In this document: piece by piece, positions 1 through 9,180 of the stretch
Position numbering within the stretch: position 1 is the stretch's first letter
Layout of the letters: the number at the start of each line of letters is the position of its first letter
NCBI RefSeq assembly: GCF_900583165.1
Contig: NZ_UTKY01000031.1
Coordinates: forward strand, 248,001-312,000
Reading direction: 5' to 3'
Source: Pseudomonas viridiflava
GTDB taxonomy: Bacteria > Pseudomonadota > Gammaproteobacteria > Pseudomonadales > Pseudomonadaceae
DNA: 64,000 nt
Notes under the pieces: model-generated
What the model was told of the DNA's origin: nothing
What the model saw: only the letters and a program-made list of their open reading frames with translations
Databases searched by the model: none
Made by a program: the position numbers and the translations under genes

Positions 1-92
1 AGCAGGATGACCTCGGCGACTTTTTTCTCAGCCTTGTTCAATTCTTCGAGGCGGTTCCGGATCTGTTCCAGAAGATTTCGCACGCGGTCCAT
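1..92 (-). CDS. hexR: HexR transcriptional regulator, N-terminal fragment (runs off the window)
   Basis: Only the first 30 codons are present, starting from an ATG at 92 on the minus strand. The translated start, MDRVRNLLEQIRNRLEELNK, matches the N-terminus of Pseudomonas HexR, an RpiR-family repressor with an N-terminal helix-turn-helix and a C-terminal sugar-phosphate (SIS) domain. HexR senses KDPG and represses central glucose catabolism genes. Its position, head-to-head with zwf across a 210-bp spacer, is the usual Pseudomonas arrangement and supports the identification. The DNA-binding and ligand domains lie outside the window, so intactness cannot be judged. Confidence 0.85.
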   Translation of the reverse strand, partial: MDRVRNLLEQIRNRLEELNKAEKKVAEVIL

Positions 93-220
93 TCAGTCTT
101 TCCTTCGGGCGACGATGCAAATAAAAGGTGGCAACCAATCGACGAGTGGCCTTTTGCGGTGGCCTATCCTACTGAGGGTAGCTGAACACCACCACTCGGA
201 ATGCGTAATTCGGGAAAATG

Positions 221-237
221 TTGTGGTTATTACTACA
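221..237. promoter_or_regulatory. Candidate HexR operator in the hexR-zwf spacer
   Basis: The 17 bases TTGTGGTTATTACTACA form an imperfect inverted repeat (GTGGTTA / TTACTAC, 5 of 7 pairs). It resembles the TTGT-spacer-ACAA type site described for HexR in Pseudomonas. It lies between the two divergent genes, where HexR would repress zwf and its own gene. The functional assignment is inferred from motif and place. Confidence 0.6.
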
Positions 238-251
238 TTTTTCCTTGAGTG

Positions 252-270
252 ATACCTTGAAAAAAGGTAT
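252..270 (+). other. Perfect 7-bp inverted repeat in the zwf leader
   Basis: ATACCTT and AAGGTAT are separated by five bases, 33 bases before the zwf start codon. No T-run follows, so it is not a standard terminator. It could be a leader hairpin or a second regulator site. Confidence 0.5.
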
Positions 271-302
271 TTGTAGCTTAACTTGATAAAAGAACAAACA
301 TC

Positions 303-1769
303 ATGCCTTTGATAACCGTAGAACCCTGCACCTTTGCCCTGTTTGGCGCCTTGGGTGATCTGGCGCTGCGCAAGTTATTTCCTGCCCTCTATCAGCTCGA
401 TGGCGCCGGCCTCCTGCACGACGATACCCGCATCCTGGCCTTGGCCCGCGAAGCCGGGTCCGCGCAGGACCACCTGGCCCATATTGAAAAAGAACTGCGC
501 AAGTACGTTGGCAAGGAGCTCGACGAAGCCATCGCCCAGCGCTTCCTGGCTCGTCTGACCTACGTACACGTCGATTTCAAGAATGCAGCCGACTATGTCG
601 CCCTGGCAGAAATCGCCGGCACTGCGCAAACCCTGATCGCCTACTTCGCCACGCCTGCGGCGGTGTATGGCGCGATCTGCGAGAACTTGTCCAAGGTCGG
701 CCTGGCAGAAAACACCCGCGTGGTGCTTGAAAAACCCATCGGCTCGGACCTCGAGTCCTCGCGCAAGGTCAACGACGCCGTGGCGCAGTTCTTCCCGGAG
801 AACCGCACCTACCGCATCGACCACTACCTGGGCAAAGAGACCGTCCAGAACCTGATCGCCCTGCGTTTCGCCAACAGCCTGTTCGAAACCCAGTGGAACC
901 AGAATTACATTTCCCACGTGGAAATCACCGTGGCCGAGCAGGTTGGCATCGAAGGCCGTTGGGGCTACTTCGACAAGGCTGGCCAACTGCGGGACATGAT
1001 CCAGAACCACCTGCTGCAACTGCTTTGCCTGATCGCCATGGACCCGCCGGCCGACCTGTCTGCCGACAGTATCCGCGACGAGAAGGTCAAGGTGCTCAAG
1101 GCCTTGGCGCCCATCAGCCCGGAAGGCCTGACCACTCAAGTGGTGCGCGGCCAGTACATCGCCGGCTACAGCGCCGGCAAGCCGGTACCGGGTTACCTGG
1201 AAGAAGACAACTCCAACACCCAGAGCGACACCGAGACCTTCGTTGCCCTGCGTGCCGATATCCGTAACTGGCGTTGGGCCGGGGTGCCGTTCTACCTACG
1301 TACCGGCAAGCGTATGCCGCAAAAGCTGTCGCAGATCGTCATCCACTTCAAGGAACCGTCCCACTACATCTTCGCCCCCGAGCAGCGCCTGCAGATCAGC
1401 AACAAGCTGATCATCCGCCTGCAGCCGGACGAAGGTATTTCCTTGCGCGTGATGACCAAGGAACAGGGCCTGGACAAGGGCATGCAACTGCGCAGCGGCC
1501 CGCTGCAACTGAATTTTTCCGACACCTATCGCAGCGCACGGATCCCGGATGCCTACGAGCGTTTGCTGTTGGAAGTGATGCACGGCAATCAGAATCTGTT
1601 TGTTCGTAAAGATGAAATCGAAGCCGCGTGGAAGTGGTGTGACCAGTTGATCGCCGGGTGGAAAAAATCCGGTGATGCACCCAAGCCGTATGCGGCGGGT
1701 TCCTGGGGGCCGATGAGCTCCATTGCACTGATCACGCGGGATGGGAGGTCGTGGTATGGCGATATCTGA
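303..1769 (+). CDS. zwf: Glucose-6-phosphate 1-dehydrogenase
   Basis: This 488-residue protein oxidises glucose 6-phosphate to 6-phosphogluconolactone with NAD(P)+, the entry to the Entner-Doudoroff pathway. The Rossmann dinucleotide motif is near residues 14-20 (FGALGDL), the EKPIGSD segment is at 143-149, and the catalytic signature RIDHYLGKE is at 171-179. Length is normal for the family. It is the first gene of zwf-pgl-eda; its 3' end overlaps pgl by 14 bp, indicating translational coupling. The ribosome site before the ATG is weak. Regulation by HexR is expected from the divergent hexR gene and the palindrome at 221-237. Confidence 0.97.
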   Translation: MPLITVEPCTFALFGALGDLALRKLFPALYQLDGAGLLHDDTRILALAREAGSAQDHLAHIEKELRKYVGKELDEAIAQRFLARLTYVHVDFKNAADYVALAEIAGTAQTLIAYFATPAAVYGAICENLSKVGLAENTRVVLEKPIGSDLESSRKVNDAVAQFFPENRTYRIDHYLGKETVQNLIALRFANSLFETQWNQNYISHVEITVAEQVGIEGRWGYFDKAGQLRDMIQNHLLQLLCLIAMDPPADLSADSIRDEKVKVLKALAPISPEGLTTQVVRGQYIAGYSAGKPVPGYLEEDNSNTQSDTETFVALRADIRNWRWAGVPFYLRTGKRMPQKLSQIVIHFKEPSHYIFAPEQRLQISNKLIIRLQPDEGISLRVMTKEQGLDKGMQLRSGPLQLNFSDTYRSARIPDAYERLLLEVMHGNQNLFVRKDEIEAAWKWCDQLIAGWKKSGDAPKPYAAGSWGPMSSIALITRDGRSWYGDI

Positions 1770-2469
1770 TTTGAAACTGCCTCAGGGGGTAACGCCCCAT
1801 GAGTTCCGCACGCCGGCGCTGCTGGCAGAAGGCTTGGCCACTGATGTGGCCGAGCAACTGCGCACGGCCATCAGTGCCCGTGGCGAGGCGACATTGGTGG
1901 TGTCCGGTGGCCGTAGCCCCGTGGCCTTTTTCCAGCACTTGGCCAAGCAGGGCCTGGACTGGTCCAAAGTGACCATCACCCTGGCCGACGAACGCTGGGT
2001 GCCGGTGGAGCACGCCGATAGCAATGCAGGCCTGTTGAAGCAGCATCTCTTACAAGGCCCGGCGGCCAAGGCCAGGTTTTTGAGCCTTTACAGCGCAGCC
2101 GCCAACCTTGAAGAGGCTGCCGAGCAGGCCGATCGCCTGTTGGCCGAATTGCCAGTTATTGATGTGTTGGTGTTGGGCATGGGCGATGACGGTCACACCG
2201 CGTCGCTGTTCCCCAATAGCCCAAATCTTACTGAAGCGTTGCAGGCCGACGGGACCCGCCGTTGCTGGCCGATGCTGGCGCCGACCGTGCCACATCAGCG
2301 CCTGACCATGAGTCGCGCGTTGCTAGCCACGGCGAACTACACCGTGCTGTCGATTTCCGGCAGCTCGAAACTGACCACCTTAAGCGCCGCGCTGGCCAGT
2401 GACGACGTTGCTGCCATGCCGATTCGCGCGTTTTTGCAACCTACATTAGAGATTTACTGGTGCCCATGA
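1756..2469 (+). CDS. pgl: 6-phosphogluconolactonase
   Basis: This 237-residue enzyme hydrolyses 6-phosphogluconolactone to 6-phosphogluconate in the cytosol. It carries the family segments VVSGGRSP near residue 49, LADERWVP and [13 protein letters not shown]. An upstream ATG in frame exists at 1741, but a strong ribosome site (GGGAGGT, 1743-1749) sits six bases before the ATG at 1756, so that start is preferred. The gene overlaps the end of zwf and is followed after 17 bp by eda, so the three enzymes from glucose 6-phosphate to pyruvate and glyceraldehyde 3-phosphate are co-transcribed apart from 6-phosphogluconate dehydratase, which is not in this window. Confidence 0.95.
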   Translation: MAISDLKLPQGVTPHEFRTPALLAEGLATDVAEQLRTAISARGEATLVVSGGRSPVAFFQHLAKQGLDWSKVTITLADERWVPVEHADSNAGLLKQHLLQGPAAKARFLSLYSAAANLEEAAEQADRLLAELPVIDVLVLGMGDDGHTASLFPNSPNLTEALQADGTRRCWPMLAPTVPHQRLTMSRALLATANYTVLSISGSSKLTTLSAALASDDVAAMPIRAFLQPTLEIYWCP

Positions 2470-2486
2470 GCCAAGGATCAGCCGCT

Positions 2487-3152
2487 ATGAAAAGCCCTCA
2501 ACCGACCGTTTCCATGGCGGATAAAGTTGCCCTGATCGACAGCCTCTGCGCCAAGGCGCGGATTTTGCCGGTGATTACCATCGCCCGCGAACAGGACATC
2601 CTGCCGCTGGCCGATGCCCTGGCAGCCGGTGGTTTGACCGCATTGGAAGTGACCCTGCGTTCCGAGTTTGGCCTCAAGGCCATTCAGGTACTGCGCGAGC
2701 AACGTCCTGAATTGTGCACCGGCGCCGGCACCGTGCTGGATCGCCACATGCTCGAAGCGGCAGAAGTGGCCGGCTCGCAATTTATCGTCACCCCAGGCAT
2801 CACTCGCGACTTGCTGGAAGCCTCGGTGCACAGCCCGATTCCGCTGCTGCCAGGTATCAGCAATGCCTCTGGCATCATGGAAGGCTATGGTTTGGGGTAT
2901 CGGCGCTTCAAGCTGTTCCCGGCTGAAGTCAGCGGTGGCGTGGCCGCCATCAAGGCGCTGGGCGGCCCGTTCGGCGAAGTGAAATTCTGCCCGACCGGCG
3001 GCGTCGGCCCGGCCAATATCAAGAGCTACATGGCGTTGAAAAACGTGATGTGCGTGGGTGGCAGCTGGATGCTGGACCCTGAGTGGATCAAGAACGGCGA
3101 CTGGGCCCGTATCCAGGAAGTCACCGCCGAGGCGCTGGCGCTGCTGGATTGA
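2487..3152 (+). CDS. eda: 2-dehydro-3-deoxy-phosphogluconate (KDPG) aldolase
   Basis: This 221-residue class I aldolase cleaves KDPG into pyruvate and glyceraldehyde 3-phosphate. The Schiff-base lysine is K142 in FKLFPAEVSGG, the general base is E54 in TALEVTLRS, and the phosphate-binding CPTGGV follows near residue 162. In-frame ATGs at 2460 and 2466 overlap the end of pgl. The start at 2487 is chosen because AAGGA (2473-2477) lies nine bases upstream. It is the last gene of the operon; a strong intrinsic terminator follows at 3196. Confidence 0.95.
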   Translation: MKSPQPTVSMADKVALIDSLCAKARILPVITIAREQDILPLADALAAGGLTALEVTLRSEFGLKAIQVLREQRPELCTGAGTVLDRHMLEAAEVAGSQFIVTPGITRDLLEASVHSPIPLLPGISNASGIMEGYGLGYRRFKLFPAEVSGGVAAIKALGGPFGEVKFCPTGGVGPANIKSYMALKNVMCVGGSWMLDPEWIKNGDWARIQEVTAEALALLD

Positions 3153-3195
3153 TCTGAGTTAACGAATCGTTGTTGCAGTGCTTAACGGCATTTTT

Positions 3196-3228
3196 GCGGC
3201 GCACTTGGTCGGTGTGCCGCTTTTTTTT
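3196..3228 (+). terminator. Rho-independent terminator after zwf-pgl-eda
   Basis: GCGGCGCAC pairs with GTGTGCCGC (one G-U type pair) across a seven-base loop and is followed directly by eight T residues (3221-3228), 43 bp after the eda stop codon. Confidence 0.9.
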
Positions 3229-3261
3229 GCCTTGAGAAAGCCTCAAATATAACGCTGTTCT

Positions 3262-3357
3262 AAATGTGGGAGGGGGCTTGCCCCCGATAGCGGTGTGTCA
3301 GCTACAGCTATGTTGACTGACACTCTGCCATCGGGGGCAAGCCCCCTCCCACATTTT
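3262..3357. repeat. REPIN-type element, family A
   Basis: Two inverted copies of a palindromic unit (AATGTGGGAGGGGGCTTG and its complement) enclose a spacer of about 40 bases beginning CCCCCGATAGCGGTG. Each unit is itself able to fold. The same design recurs at 5482, 8992, 11061, 13616, 23866 and 28540. The stop codon of the convergent aminotransferase gene (3356-3358) lies at the element's edge. Such REP doublets are typical of fluorescens-group genomes and are mobilised in trans by RAYT proteins; none is encoded here. Confidence 0.92.
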
Positions 3358-4531
3358 AATCTGCGTTCAATTCGGTGATGGCGTTGACCAATACGGCGAT
3401 ATCCGTGGCTGAAGTCACCAACCCCGGCGTCACCCGAATACAGGTGCCAAACGCCGCGCCCACTCTGGTGGTGGTAAACAGGCCGTAATCCCTGAGCAAG
3501 CGATCCACCATCACCTGCTGATCCCGCCCCACAAACTTGAACGCCGTAATCCCACAGTAAAGTCGCGGATCATCCGGCGTCAGCACTTCGATCCCCGCCA
3601 ACGGCCGCACCTGGCTCACCCACAGATCCCGCAGGTAATTCACCCGCGCCCCTTTGGCCGCCGAGCCTCCCAAGGCGCGGTGTTCTTCAAACACCAGCGG
3701 CAAGGTCATCAATGCGGGAAAATTCGGCGTGCTGTAGGACGTACGTGCGCGCACATCGGTGGCGGGGTAGTGAAACTCGCCCATGTCCGGGTCGATATCG
3801 GCCAGGCGCTCCGGCGCGATGTACAGAAAGCCCAGGGTCAGCGGTGCGCCGATCCATTTGTGCAGGTTGAACCCCGCGAATTGAATGCCCAGCTCGTTGA
3901 GGTTGAACTCGATCTGGCCCAGGGCATGGGCGCCGTCGAGGATAACGTCCACTGCATGCTCGCGCGCCAGCTTGGCAATGGCTTCTACGGGCATCACCAG
4001 CCCAGTGCGATGGGTTACGTGGGTGAGCGCCATCAGCTTTAAACGTGGGTACTGCGCAAACGCACCGCGATAGGTCTGTACGAGGCTGTCGAAACACGCC
4101 GGGTATTCGTGGGACAGTTCGATCACCTCTACGCCACGCACGCCGGCCAGCCAACGCATGGCGCCTTTGACCGTGTCGTACTCCAGGTCGCTGATCAACA
4201 CCTGGTCGCCCGGTTGCAGGCGGTTGTAATTGCGAATCAGCGACTGCAAGGCTTCGGTGGCGTTGCGGGTAAAAGCGACCGACTCGGGGTCGACATTGAT
4301 GAACTCGGCCAACTGACGGCGGATCTCGACGTTCTCACCTTGCTCAAAGCGCTGGCGCACGTAGAGCGCGTTACTGCGGTTGATAAACGCAACGTGTTCC
4401 AGGTAGTGCGCCTGCACCGCTCGGCTCATGCGGCCGAAGTAGCCGTTCTCCAGATTGATGGGGCCGGGCTCACGCTCATATCGCTGTGCGATAGCGTGCC
4501 AGTGGTGTTCGTTATCTGCAGTCCATGGCAT
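3356..4531 (-). CDS. PLP-dependent aminotransferase class V (isopenicillin-N-epimerase-like)
   Basis: This 391-residue protein has the fold-type I arrangement of the cysteine desulfurase/CefD-like class V aminotransferases. The PLP aspartate is D199 in VILDGAHALG and the PLP lysine is K225 in FNLHKWIGAP. TRNATEAL near residue 88 fits the phosphate-binding loop. The reaction is not predictable: members act as epimerases, desulfurases or lyases. No penicillin biosynthesis genes adjoin it, so the CefD name should be read as family only. The ATG at 4531 gives the full-length family N-terminus. It is a single gene, tail-to-tail with the eda operon across a REPIN. Confidence 0.85.
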   Translation of the reverse strand: MPWTADNEHHWHAIAQRYEREPGPINLENGYFGRMSRAVQAHYLEHVAFINRSNALYVRQRFEQGENVEIRRQLAEFINVDPESVAFTRNATEALQSLIRNYNRLQPGDQVLISDLEYDTVKGAMRWLAGVRGVEVIELSHEYPACFDSLVQTYRGAFAQYPRLKLMALTHVTHRTGLVMPVEAIAKLAREHAVDVILDGAHALGQIEFNLNELGIQFAGFNLHKWIGAPLTLGFLYIAPERLADIDPDMGEFHYPATDVRARTSYSTPNFPALMTLPLVFEEHRALGGSAAKGARVNYLRDLWVSQVRPLAGIEVLTPDDPRLYCGITAFKFVGRDQQVMVDRLLRDYGLFTTTRVGAAFGTCIRVTPGLVTSATDIAVLVNAITELNAD

Positions 4532-4555
4532 GGCGGGGCTCTCAATGGCTAATAA

Positions 4556-4792
4556 CTAATGGCGAGGCGCGGGTTTGCCGTGTTTGGCGCGCAGCGGTTC
4601 GAGCAATTCAGAGAGGCCGTTACTGTCGATTTCCTGCATCAGCGCCAGCAAACCGCCTAACTCGCCATGGGGGAAACCTTCACGGGCGAACCAGTTCAGG
4701 TACGGGCCGGGCAGGTCGGCGATGATCCGTCCTTTGTATTTGCCGAAGGGCATTTCGCGGGTGATCAGCAATTCAAGTTTTTCGGGGTTCAT
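4556..4792 (-). CDS. DUF3820 family small protein
   Basis: This protein of about 78 residues matches the DUF3820 family, whose hallmark is the N-terminal MPFGKYKGR followed by LPGPYLNWFAREGFP. Members have sometimes been called quorum-sensing-regulated virulence factors, but no biochemical role is established. Two in-frame ATGs (4798 and 4792) are possible; MNPEKLELL at 4792 is the usual family start. It lies 24 bp upstream of, and reads in the same direction as, the class V aminotransferase gene, so the two may share a transcript. Confidence 0.8.
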   Translation of the reverse strand: MNPEKLELLITREMPFGKYKGRIIADLPGPYLNWFAREGFPHGELGGLLALMQEIDSNGLSELLEPLRAKHGKPAPRH

Positions 4793-4998
4793 GAGCATTC
4801 AGGTGGATGAGTCGAGACCTTGGAAAATACAGGCATTCTGCATGAAGGCCAAATGACAGATCATGCAAATAACGTACATACAGATGGTTCAATAATTATT
4901 AAGTCATTGAAATGTATGAAGAAAATAGTTTTATAAAAGCTGGCACGGGCGCTGCAATCATTAAGGCAAGCTTCTTAACCCGCACAAGGAAATGGAAA

Positions 4999-5466
4999 AT
5001 GACTGACATCAATAAAGAATCGATCTCCGTACTCAACGACCTGATCGAAACCAGCAAAGACGGCCAGAAAGGTTTCGCTACTTGTGCTGAAGACATCAAG
5101 CATCCAGAGCTCAAAGCGCTGTTCGTAAAGCGCTCCGCTGATTGCGCATCCGCTGCTGCCGAACTGCAAACGGCCGTGCGTGCACTGGGTGGCGATCCGG
5201 AGGAGTCGGGCAGCGTCGCTGGCGCTCTGCACCGTGGCTGGGTCGACGTGAAGTCGCTGGTTACCGGTAAGGACGAAGAGGCTGTATTGAATGAAGCCGA
5301 GCGCGGTGAAGACCACGCATTGAAGGCTTATAAAGAAGCGATCGAGAAGATCAACAAACACAGCCTGCTGGGTATTCGTGACCTGGTTGAGCGTCAGTTC
5401 CACGGCGCACAACGTAACCACGATCAGGTGAAAGCCCTGCGTAACCAGGCTCGCGCTCAGTCGTAA
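4999..5466 (+). CDS. PA2169-family four-helix-bundle protein (DUF2383)
   Basis: The product is 155 residues, almost entirely charged amphipathic helix, with the ferritin-like DUF2383 pattern (VLNDLIETSKDGQKGF, then IKHPELKALF, then a C-terminal RDLVERQFHGAQRNHDQVKAL). The function of this family is unknown; in Pseudomonas it is often a stress or stationary-phase protein. An upstream in-frame ATG at 4912 would add 29 residues unlike the family, whereas AAGGA (4986-4990) sits eight bases before the ATG at 4999. The gene is monocistronic and closed by a REPIN. Confidence 0.85.
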   Translation: MTDINKESISVLNDLIETSKDGQKGFATCAEDIKHPELKALFVKRSADCASAAAELQTAVRALGGDPEESGSVAGALHRGWVDVKSLVTGKDEEAVLNEAERGEDHALKAYKEAIEKINKHSLLGIRDLVERQFHGAQRNHDQVKALRNQARAQS

Positions 5467-5481
5467 GCTCTACGCAGAAAA

Positions 5482-5576
5482 AAATGTGGGAGGGGGCTTG
5501 CTCCCGATAGCGGTGGACCAGTCACTTTTACAGTGACTGACACTCTGCAATCGGGGGCAAGCCCCCTCCCACATTT
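5482..5576. repeat. REPIN-type element, family A
   Basis: An inverted pair of the AATGTGGGAGGGGGCTTG unit. The left arm reads GCTTGCTCCCGATAGC where the right arm still has CAAGCCCCC, so one arm has a substitution at the stem. It lies between two convergent genes. Confidence 0.92.
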
Positions 5577-5602
5577 GTGCTGTGTGAAACGTTAGATCGA
5601 GG

Positions 5603-6073
5603 TCAGCCGATGGTAATCGGCGGCAGTTCGGTCAACGTCACTACCTGCTGCTTACGCGGCGCCAGAATCTCTGCCTCACCATCCACCACCAATTCATCGC
5701 GCTGGTTAAACACGCGAGTGGCAATGCGCACGCGAAACTTGGGCAGTTTCTCGAGAATTTCCAAGCGCACGGTCAGGGTGTCGCCGATCTTCACCGGTTT
5801 CTGGAAGCTCATCTGCTGGCCGATATAGATAGTGCCCGGCCCAGGCAGCTCGCAGGCTACGGCTGCGCTGATGAGGGCACCGCTGAACATACCGTGGGCG
5901 ATACGCTCCTTGAACATGGTCGCCTTGGCGTATTCGGCATCCAGGTGCACAGGGTTATGGTCGCCGGACATCGCGGCAAACAGCTGGATGTCACGCTCTT
6001 CCACCAGTTTGCTGTAGCTGGCGGTCTGGCCAACTTCGAGAGCTTCATACGGGGTGTTGGTTACCTGGGTCAT
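5603..6073 (-). CDS. MaoC family (R)-specific hydratase/dehydratase
   Basis: The 156-residue single hot-dog domain carries the MaoC signature around FAAMSGDHNPVHLDAEYA, with the catalytic Asp and His of the hydratase 2 motif, followed by IAHGMFSGALIS. Enzymes of this class hydrate trans-2-enoyl-CoA. The ATG at 6121 would add 16 residues outside the family; the start at 6073 (MTQVTNTPYEAL) is chosen. It lies next to a lipase-like hydrolase and fadD2/fadD1, the same order as PA3302-PA3299 in P. aeruginosa as I recall it, which points to fatty-acid or polyhydroxyalkanoate precursor metabolism. Confidence 0.88.
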   Translation of the reverse strand: MTQVTNTPYEALEVGQTASYSKLVEERDIQLFAAMSGDHNPVHLDAEYAKATMFKERIAHGMFSGALISAAVACELPGPGTIYIGQQMSFQKPVKIGDTLTVRLEILEKLPKFRVRIATRVFNQRDELVVDGEAEILAPRKQQVVTLTELPPITIG

Positions 6074-6143
6074 CTTTAAGGTGCATCCTGTGGCTAATCG
6101 GTAATTATCAGCCATTTTCAAACGGCTGATTTTAAAAGAAAAG

Positions 6144-7088
6144 TTATTCGCAGCGAGTCGGCCGACGCGAGATCAAGGCCTGGTCGATCCACGTGAGTAC
6201 ATCCCCTGTGACTTGGTCACGGTTGGTTTCATTGAACACTTCGTGACGTGCCTGCGGGTAGACCTTCAATTGCACCTGCTGGCAGCCGGCTTCGCGCAGG
6301 GCGTTGGCCAGGTGGGTGAGACGCTTGCCGTCACTCACCGGATCACATTCGCCGCCTGTCACCAGGATCGGCAGGCCTGGGTCGATCTGGGCGAGATTGG
6401 ACGCTTTGCTGATTTGCTGCAAGCCGCCTAGCAGGTCGATCCACAGTTGGTTGGTGCAACGGAAGCCGCAGAGCGGGTCGTTGATGTATTTGTCCACCTC
6501 ATCCGGGTCGCGGCTGAGCCAGTCGAACGCGGTGCGGTTGGGCTTGAACGCTTTGTTGAATGAGCCGAACGACAAAAAATCGATCAACGCACTGCGCCCG
6601 CGTAAACCCTGGCGCGCCCGTTCGACCCGCGCGATCACCCGTGCGGCACGGTAAAGCGCCACCGGCTGGAAATTTGACCCGCTGAGAATCGCCCCATCCA
6701 GGCTGGCGCTGTGGTGCAGCAGGTAGGCCTGGGCGATGTAGCTGCCCATGCTGTGGCCCAGCAGGATGATCGGCAGGCCCGGCTGCTGCTGACCGATGTG
6801 CTGGTTGAGGCTGGCCAGGTCGCCTACCACTTTGTTCCAGCCGTCCTGTTCGGCGTACAGGCCCAGGGTGCCTTCATCGGCCGTTCGACCATGGCCGCGT
6901 TGGTCTGGCGCATACAGCCCGTAGCCTGCGGCGCATAAGGCTTCGGCCAGGCGCCCATAGCGCCCGCTGTGTTCGGCCATGCCGTGAGAAAGCATCACCA
7001 GCGCCTTGGGCTGGCCCTCGGGCATCCATTGATTGACGTACAGGCGGCTGCGGTCATTCGCGGTTAGCCAGAAGGTGCTGTGGTTCAT
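6144..7088 (-). CDS. Alpha/beta hydrolase, lysophospholipase / monoacylglycerol lipase type
   Basis: This 314-residue serine hydrolase has the nucleophile elbow GHSMGS (Ser113), an oxyanion segment SHGMAEHSGRYG near residue 34 and APDQRGHGRT near 60, all typical of the Hydrolase_4 (monoglyceride lipase-like) family. The acid is probably the Asp of GGECDPVSD and the base the His of ARHEVFNE. No signal peptide is visible, so it is probably cytosolic. AGGAAAG precedes the ATG. It is upstream of the MaoC gene on the same strand and divergent from fadD2, so released fatty acids could feed the adjacent acyl-CoA synthetases. Confidence 0.87.
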   Translation of the reverse strand: MNHSTFWLTANDRSRLYVNQWMPEGQPKALVMLSHGMAEHSGRYGRLAEALCAAGYGLYAPDQRGHGRTADEGTLGLYAEQDGWNKVVGDLASLNQHIGQQQPGLPIILLGHSMGSYIAQAYLLHHSASLDGAILSGSNFQPVALYRAARVIARVERARQGLRGRSALIDFLSFGSFNKAFKPNRTAFDWLSRDPDEVDKYINDPLCGFRCTNQLWIDLLGGLQQISKASNLAQIDPGLPILVTGGECDPVSDGKRLTHLANALREAGCQQVQLKVYPQARHEVFNETNRDQVTGDVLTWIDQALISRRPTRCE

Positions 7089-7287
7089 GGCGCTTTCCTT
7101 TGCTCAGGGTCGTTGCAGTGTATAGCGCATCCCCGGCAAAACGCCTGATCAGTGCAGGGCCTTGTAGGAAGATTCACGCAATCAATGACACTCTTTCCAG
7201 TATTTGCCTGTTTAGCCATAACTGCTAACGTCCCCAAAGCTCCGCTTTTTATGCGGCCGGACACACTCAGGTAAGAGGACAAGAATA

Positions 7288-8976
7288 ATGCAACCTGATT
7301 TCTGGAATGACAAACGCGCGGCGGGCGTTCCCAATGACATCGACCTCACGGCCTACAAGTCGGTGATCGAAGTCTTCGAGCGGTCCTGCAAGGCCTTTGC
7401 CGACCGTCCGGCATTCAGCAACATGGGCATCACCCTGACTTACGCCGAGCTTGAGCGCCAAAGCGCTGCGTTCGCCGGCTACCTGCAACAGCACACCGAC
7501 CTCAAGCCCGGCGAGCGTATTGCCGTGCAGATGCCCAACGTGTTGCATTACCCGATTGCCGTATTCGGCGCCCTGCGCGCCGGGCTGATTGTGGTCAACA
7601 CCAACCCGCTGTACACCCCGCGCGAGATGCGTCACCAGTTCAAGGACGCCGGCGTGCGTGCGCTGGTGTACCTGAACCTGTTCGGTTCGCGGGTGCAGGA
7701 GGTGTGTGCCGACACCGAGATCGACTACCTGATCGAAGCCAAGATGGGCGACTTCATGCCTGCTGCCAAGGGCTGGCTGGTCAACACCCTGGTCGACAAG
7801 GTCAAGAAGATGGTCCCGGCCTACAACTTGCCCCGCGCAGTTTCGTTCAAGCGCGCATTGCGCATGGGCGCGGGCCTGGGTATTACACGCCACCCGGTGA
7901 CCCTGGACGACATCGCCGTGCTGCAATACACCGGCGGCACCACCGGCCTAGCCAAGGGCGCAATGCTGACTCACGGCAACCTGGTGGCGAACATGCAGCA
8001 GGTGCGCGCCTGCATGTCCCAGACCGGCGAGGACGGCCACCCGTTGATCAAGGAAGGCCAGGAGGTGATGATCGCGCCGCTGCCGCTGTACCACATCTAT
8101 GCCTTCACCGCGAATTGCATGTGCATGATGGTCTCCGGCAACCACAACGTGCTGATCACCAACCCGCGGGACATCGGCGGCTTTATCAAGGAGCTGAAGA
8201 AGTGGCGCTTCACTGGGTTGCTGGGGCTCAACACCTTGTTTGTGGCATTGATGGATCACCCCGACTTCAAGACCCTCGATTTCTCCCATCTCAAGCTCAC
8301 CAATTCCGGCGGCACTGCGTTGATCAAGGCTACCGCCGAACGCTGGGAACAGATCACCGGCTGTGCAATAGGCGAGGGCTACGGGCTGACAGAAACCTCA
8401 CCGGTGGCCAGTACCAACCCCTACGGCAATAAATCGCGCCTGGGCACCGTGGGTATTCCGGTACCGGGCACCGCGATGAAAGTGATCGATGACCAGGGCG
8501 TCGAACTGCCCATGGGCGAGCGTGGCGAGTTGTGCATTAAAGGCCCGCAGGTCATGAAGGGATACTGGCAACAGCCGGCGGCTACTGCCGACACGCTCGA
8601 TGCCGACGGTTGGCTCAAGACCGGCGACATTGCCGTAATCGATGACGATGGGTTTATCCGCATCGTTGACCGCAAGAAAGACCTGATCATCGTCTCGGGT
8701 TTCAATGTGTACCCCAACGAGATCGAAGACGTGGTGATGGCCCACCCGGCGGTGGCCAATTGCGCGGTGATCGGCGTGCCGGACGAGCGCACGGGGGAGG
8801 CGGTGAAGCTGTTTGTGGTGGCACGTGCCGAAGGAGTGAGCCTTGAAGAGTTAAAGGCGTATTGCAAGTCCAACTTCACGGGGTACAAGGTGCCCAAGCA
8901 TATTGTGCTGAGGGAGTCGTTGCCGATGACGCCGGTGGGCAAGATTCTGCGGCGGGAGCTGCGCGACATCGCTTGA
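7288..8976 (+). CDS. fadD2: Long-chain fatty acid--CoA ligase FadD2
   Basis: This 562-residue adenylate-forming enzyme activates fatty acids to acyl-CoA via an acyl-AMP. The AMP/P-loop motif YTGGTTGLAKG is at about 214-224, the A5 motif GYGLTETSP is present, and the hinge and C-terminal motifs GWLKTGDIA, RIVDRKKD and GKILRRELR are intact. A ribosome site AAGAGGA lies upstream. It is the first of two tandem acyl-CoA synthetase genes in the order fadD2-fadD1 known from Pseudomonas. The 384-bp gap to fadD1, with a REPIN in it, implies that fadD1 has its own promoter. Confidence 0.95.
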   Translation: MQPDFWNDKRAAGVPNDIDLTAYKSVIEVFERSCKAFADRPAFSNMGITLTYAELERQSAAFAGYLQQHTDLKPGERIAVQMPNVLHYPIAVFGALRAGLIVVNTNPLYTPREMRHQFKDAGVRALVYLNLFGSRVQEVCADTEIDYLIEAKMGDFMPAAKGWLVNTLVDKVKKMVPAYNLPRAVSFKRALRMGAGLGITRHPVTLDDIAVLQYTGGTTGLAKGAMLTHGNLVANMQQVRACMSQTGEDGHPLIKEGQEVMIAPLPLYHIYAFTANCMCMMVSGNHNVLITNPRDIGGFIKELKKWRFTGLLGLNTLFVALMDHPDFKTLDFSHLKLTNSGGTALIKATAERWEQITGCAIGEGYGLTETSPVASTNPYGNKSRLGTVGIPVPGTAMKVIDDQGVELPMGERGELCIKGPQVMKGYWQQPAATADTLDADGWLKTGDIAVIDDDGFIRIVDRKKDLIIVSGFNVYPNEIEDVVMAHPAVANCAVIGVPDERTGEAVKLFVVARAEGVSLEELKAYCKSNFTGYKVPKHIVLRESLPMTPVGKILRRELRDIA

Positions 8977-8991
8977 TTTGAAATAGGCTCA

Positions 8992-9086
8992 AAATGTGGG
9001 AGGGGGCTTGCCCCCGATAGCGTTGTGTCAGTCATTGGATTTTTGGCTGAAACACTGCAATCGGGGGCAAGCCCCCTCCCACATTT
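8992..9086. repeat. REPIN-type element, family A, between fadD2 and fadD1
   Basis: Full inverted doublet with unit AATGTGGGAGGGGGCTTGCCCCCGATAGC. The right-hand spacer side (TGAAACACTGCAATCGGGGG) differs from the common TGACACT core, so this copy has an individual spacer. It sits 16 bp after the fadD2 stop and may insulate or stabilise the upstream message. Confidence 0.92.
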
Positions 9087-9160
9087 GTTTTGTATTGCCT
9101 TGGAGGCCTTGTTCCAGAGCCTTTTTCGGGAGGATTTAAACTGTGACCAAATATTGTCCT

Positions 9161-9180
9161 ACAGTCGTGTTTATGACTGT
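9161..9180. promoter_or_regulatory. Inverted repeat upstream of fadD1
   Basis: ACAGTC and GACTGT, perfect six-base arms around eight bases, lie about 180 bp before fadD1. No known operator was recognised; it is listed as a candidate regulator site. Confidence 0.35.
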
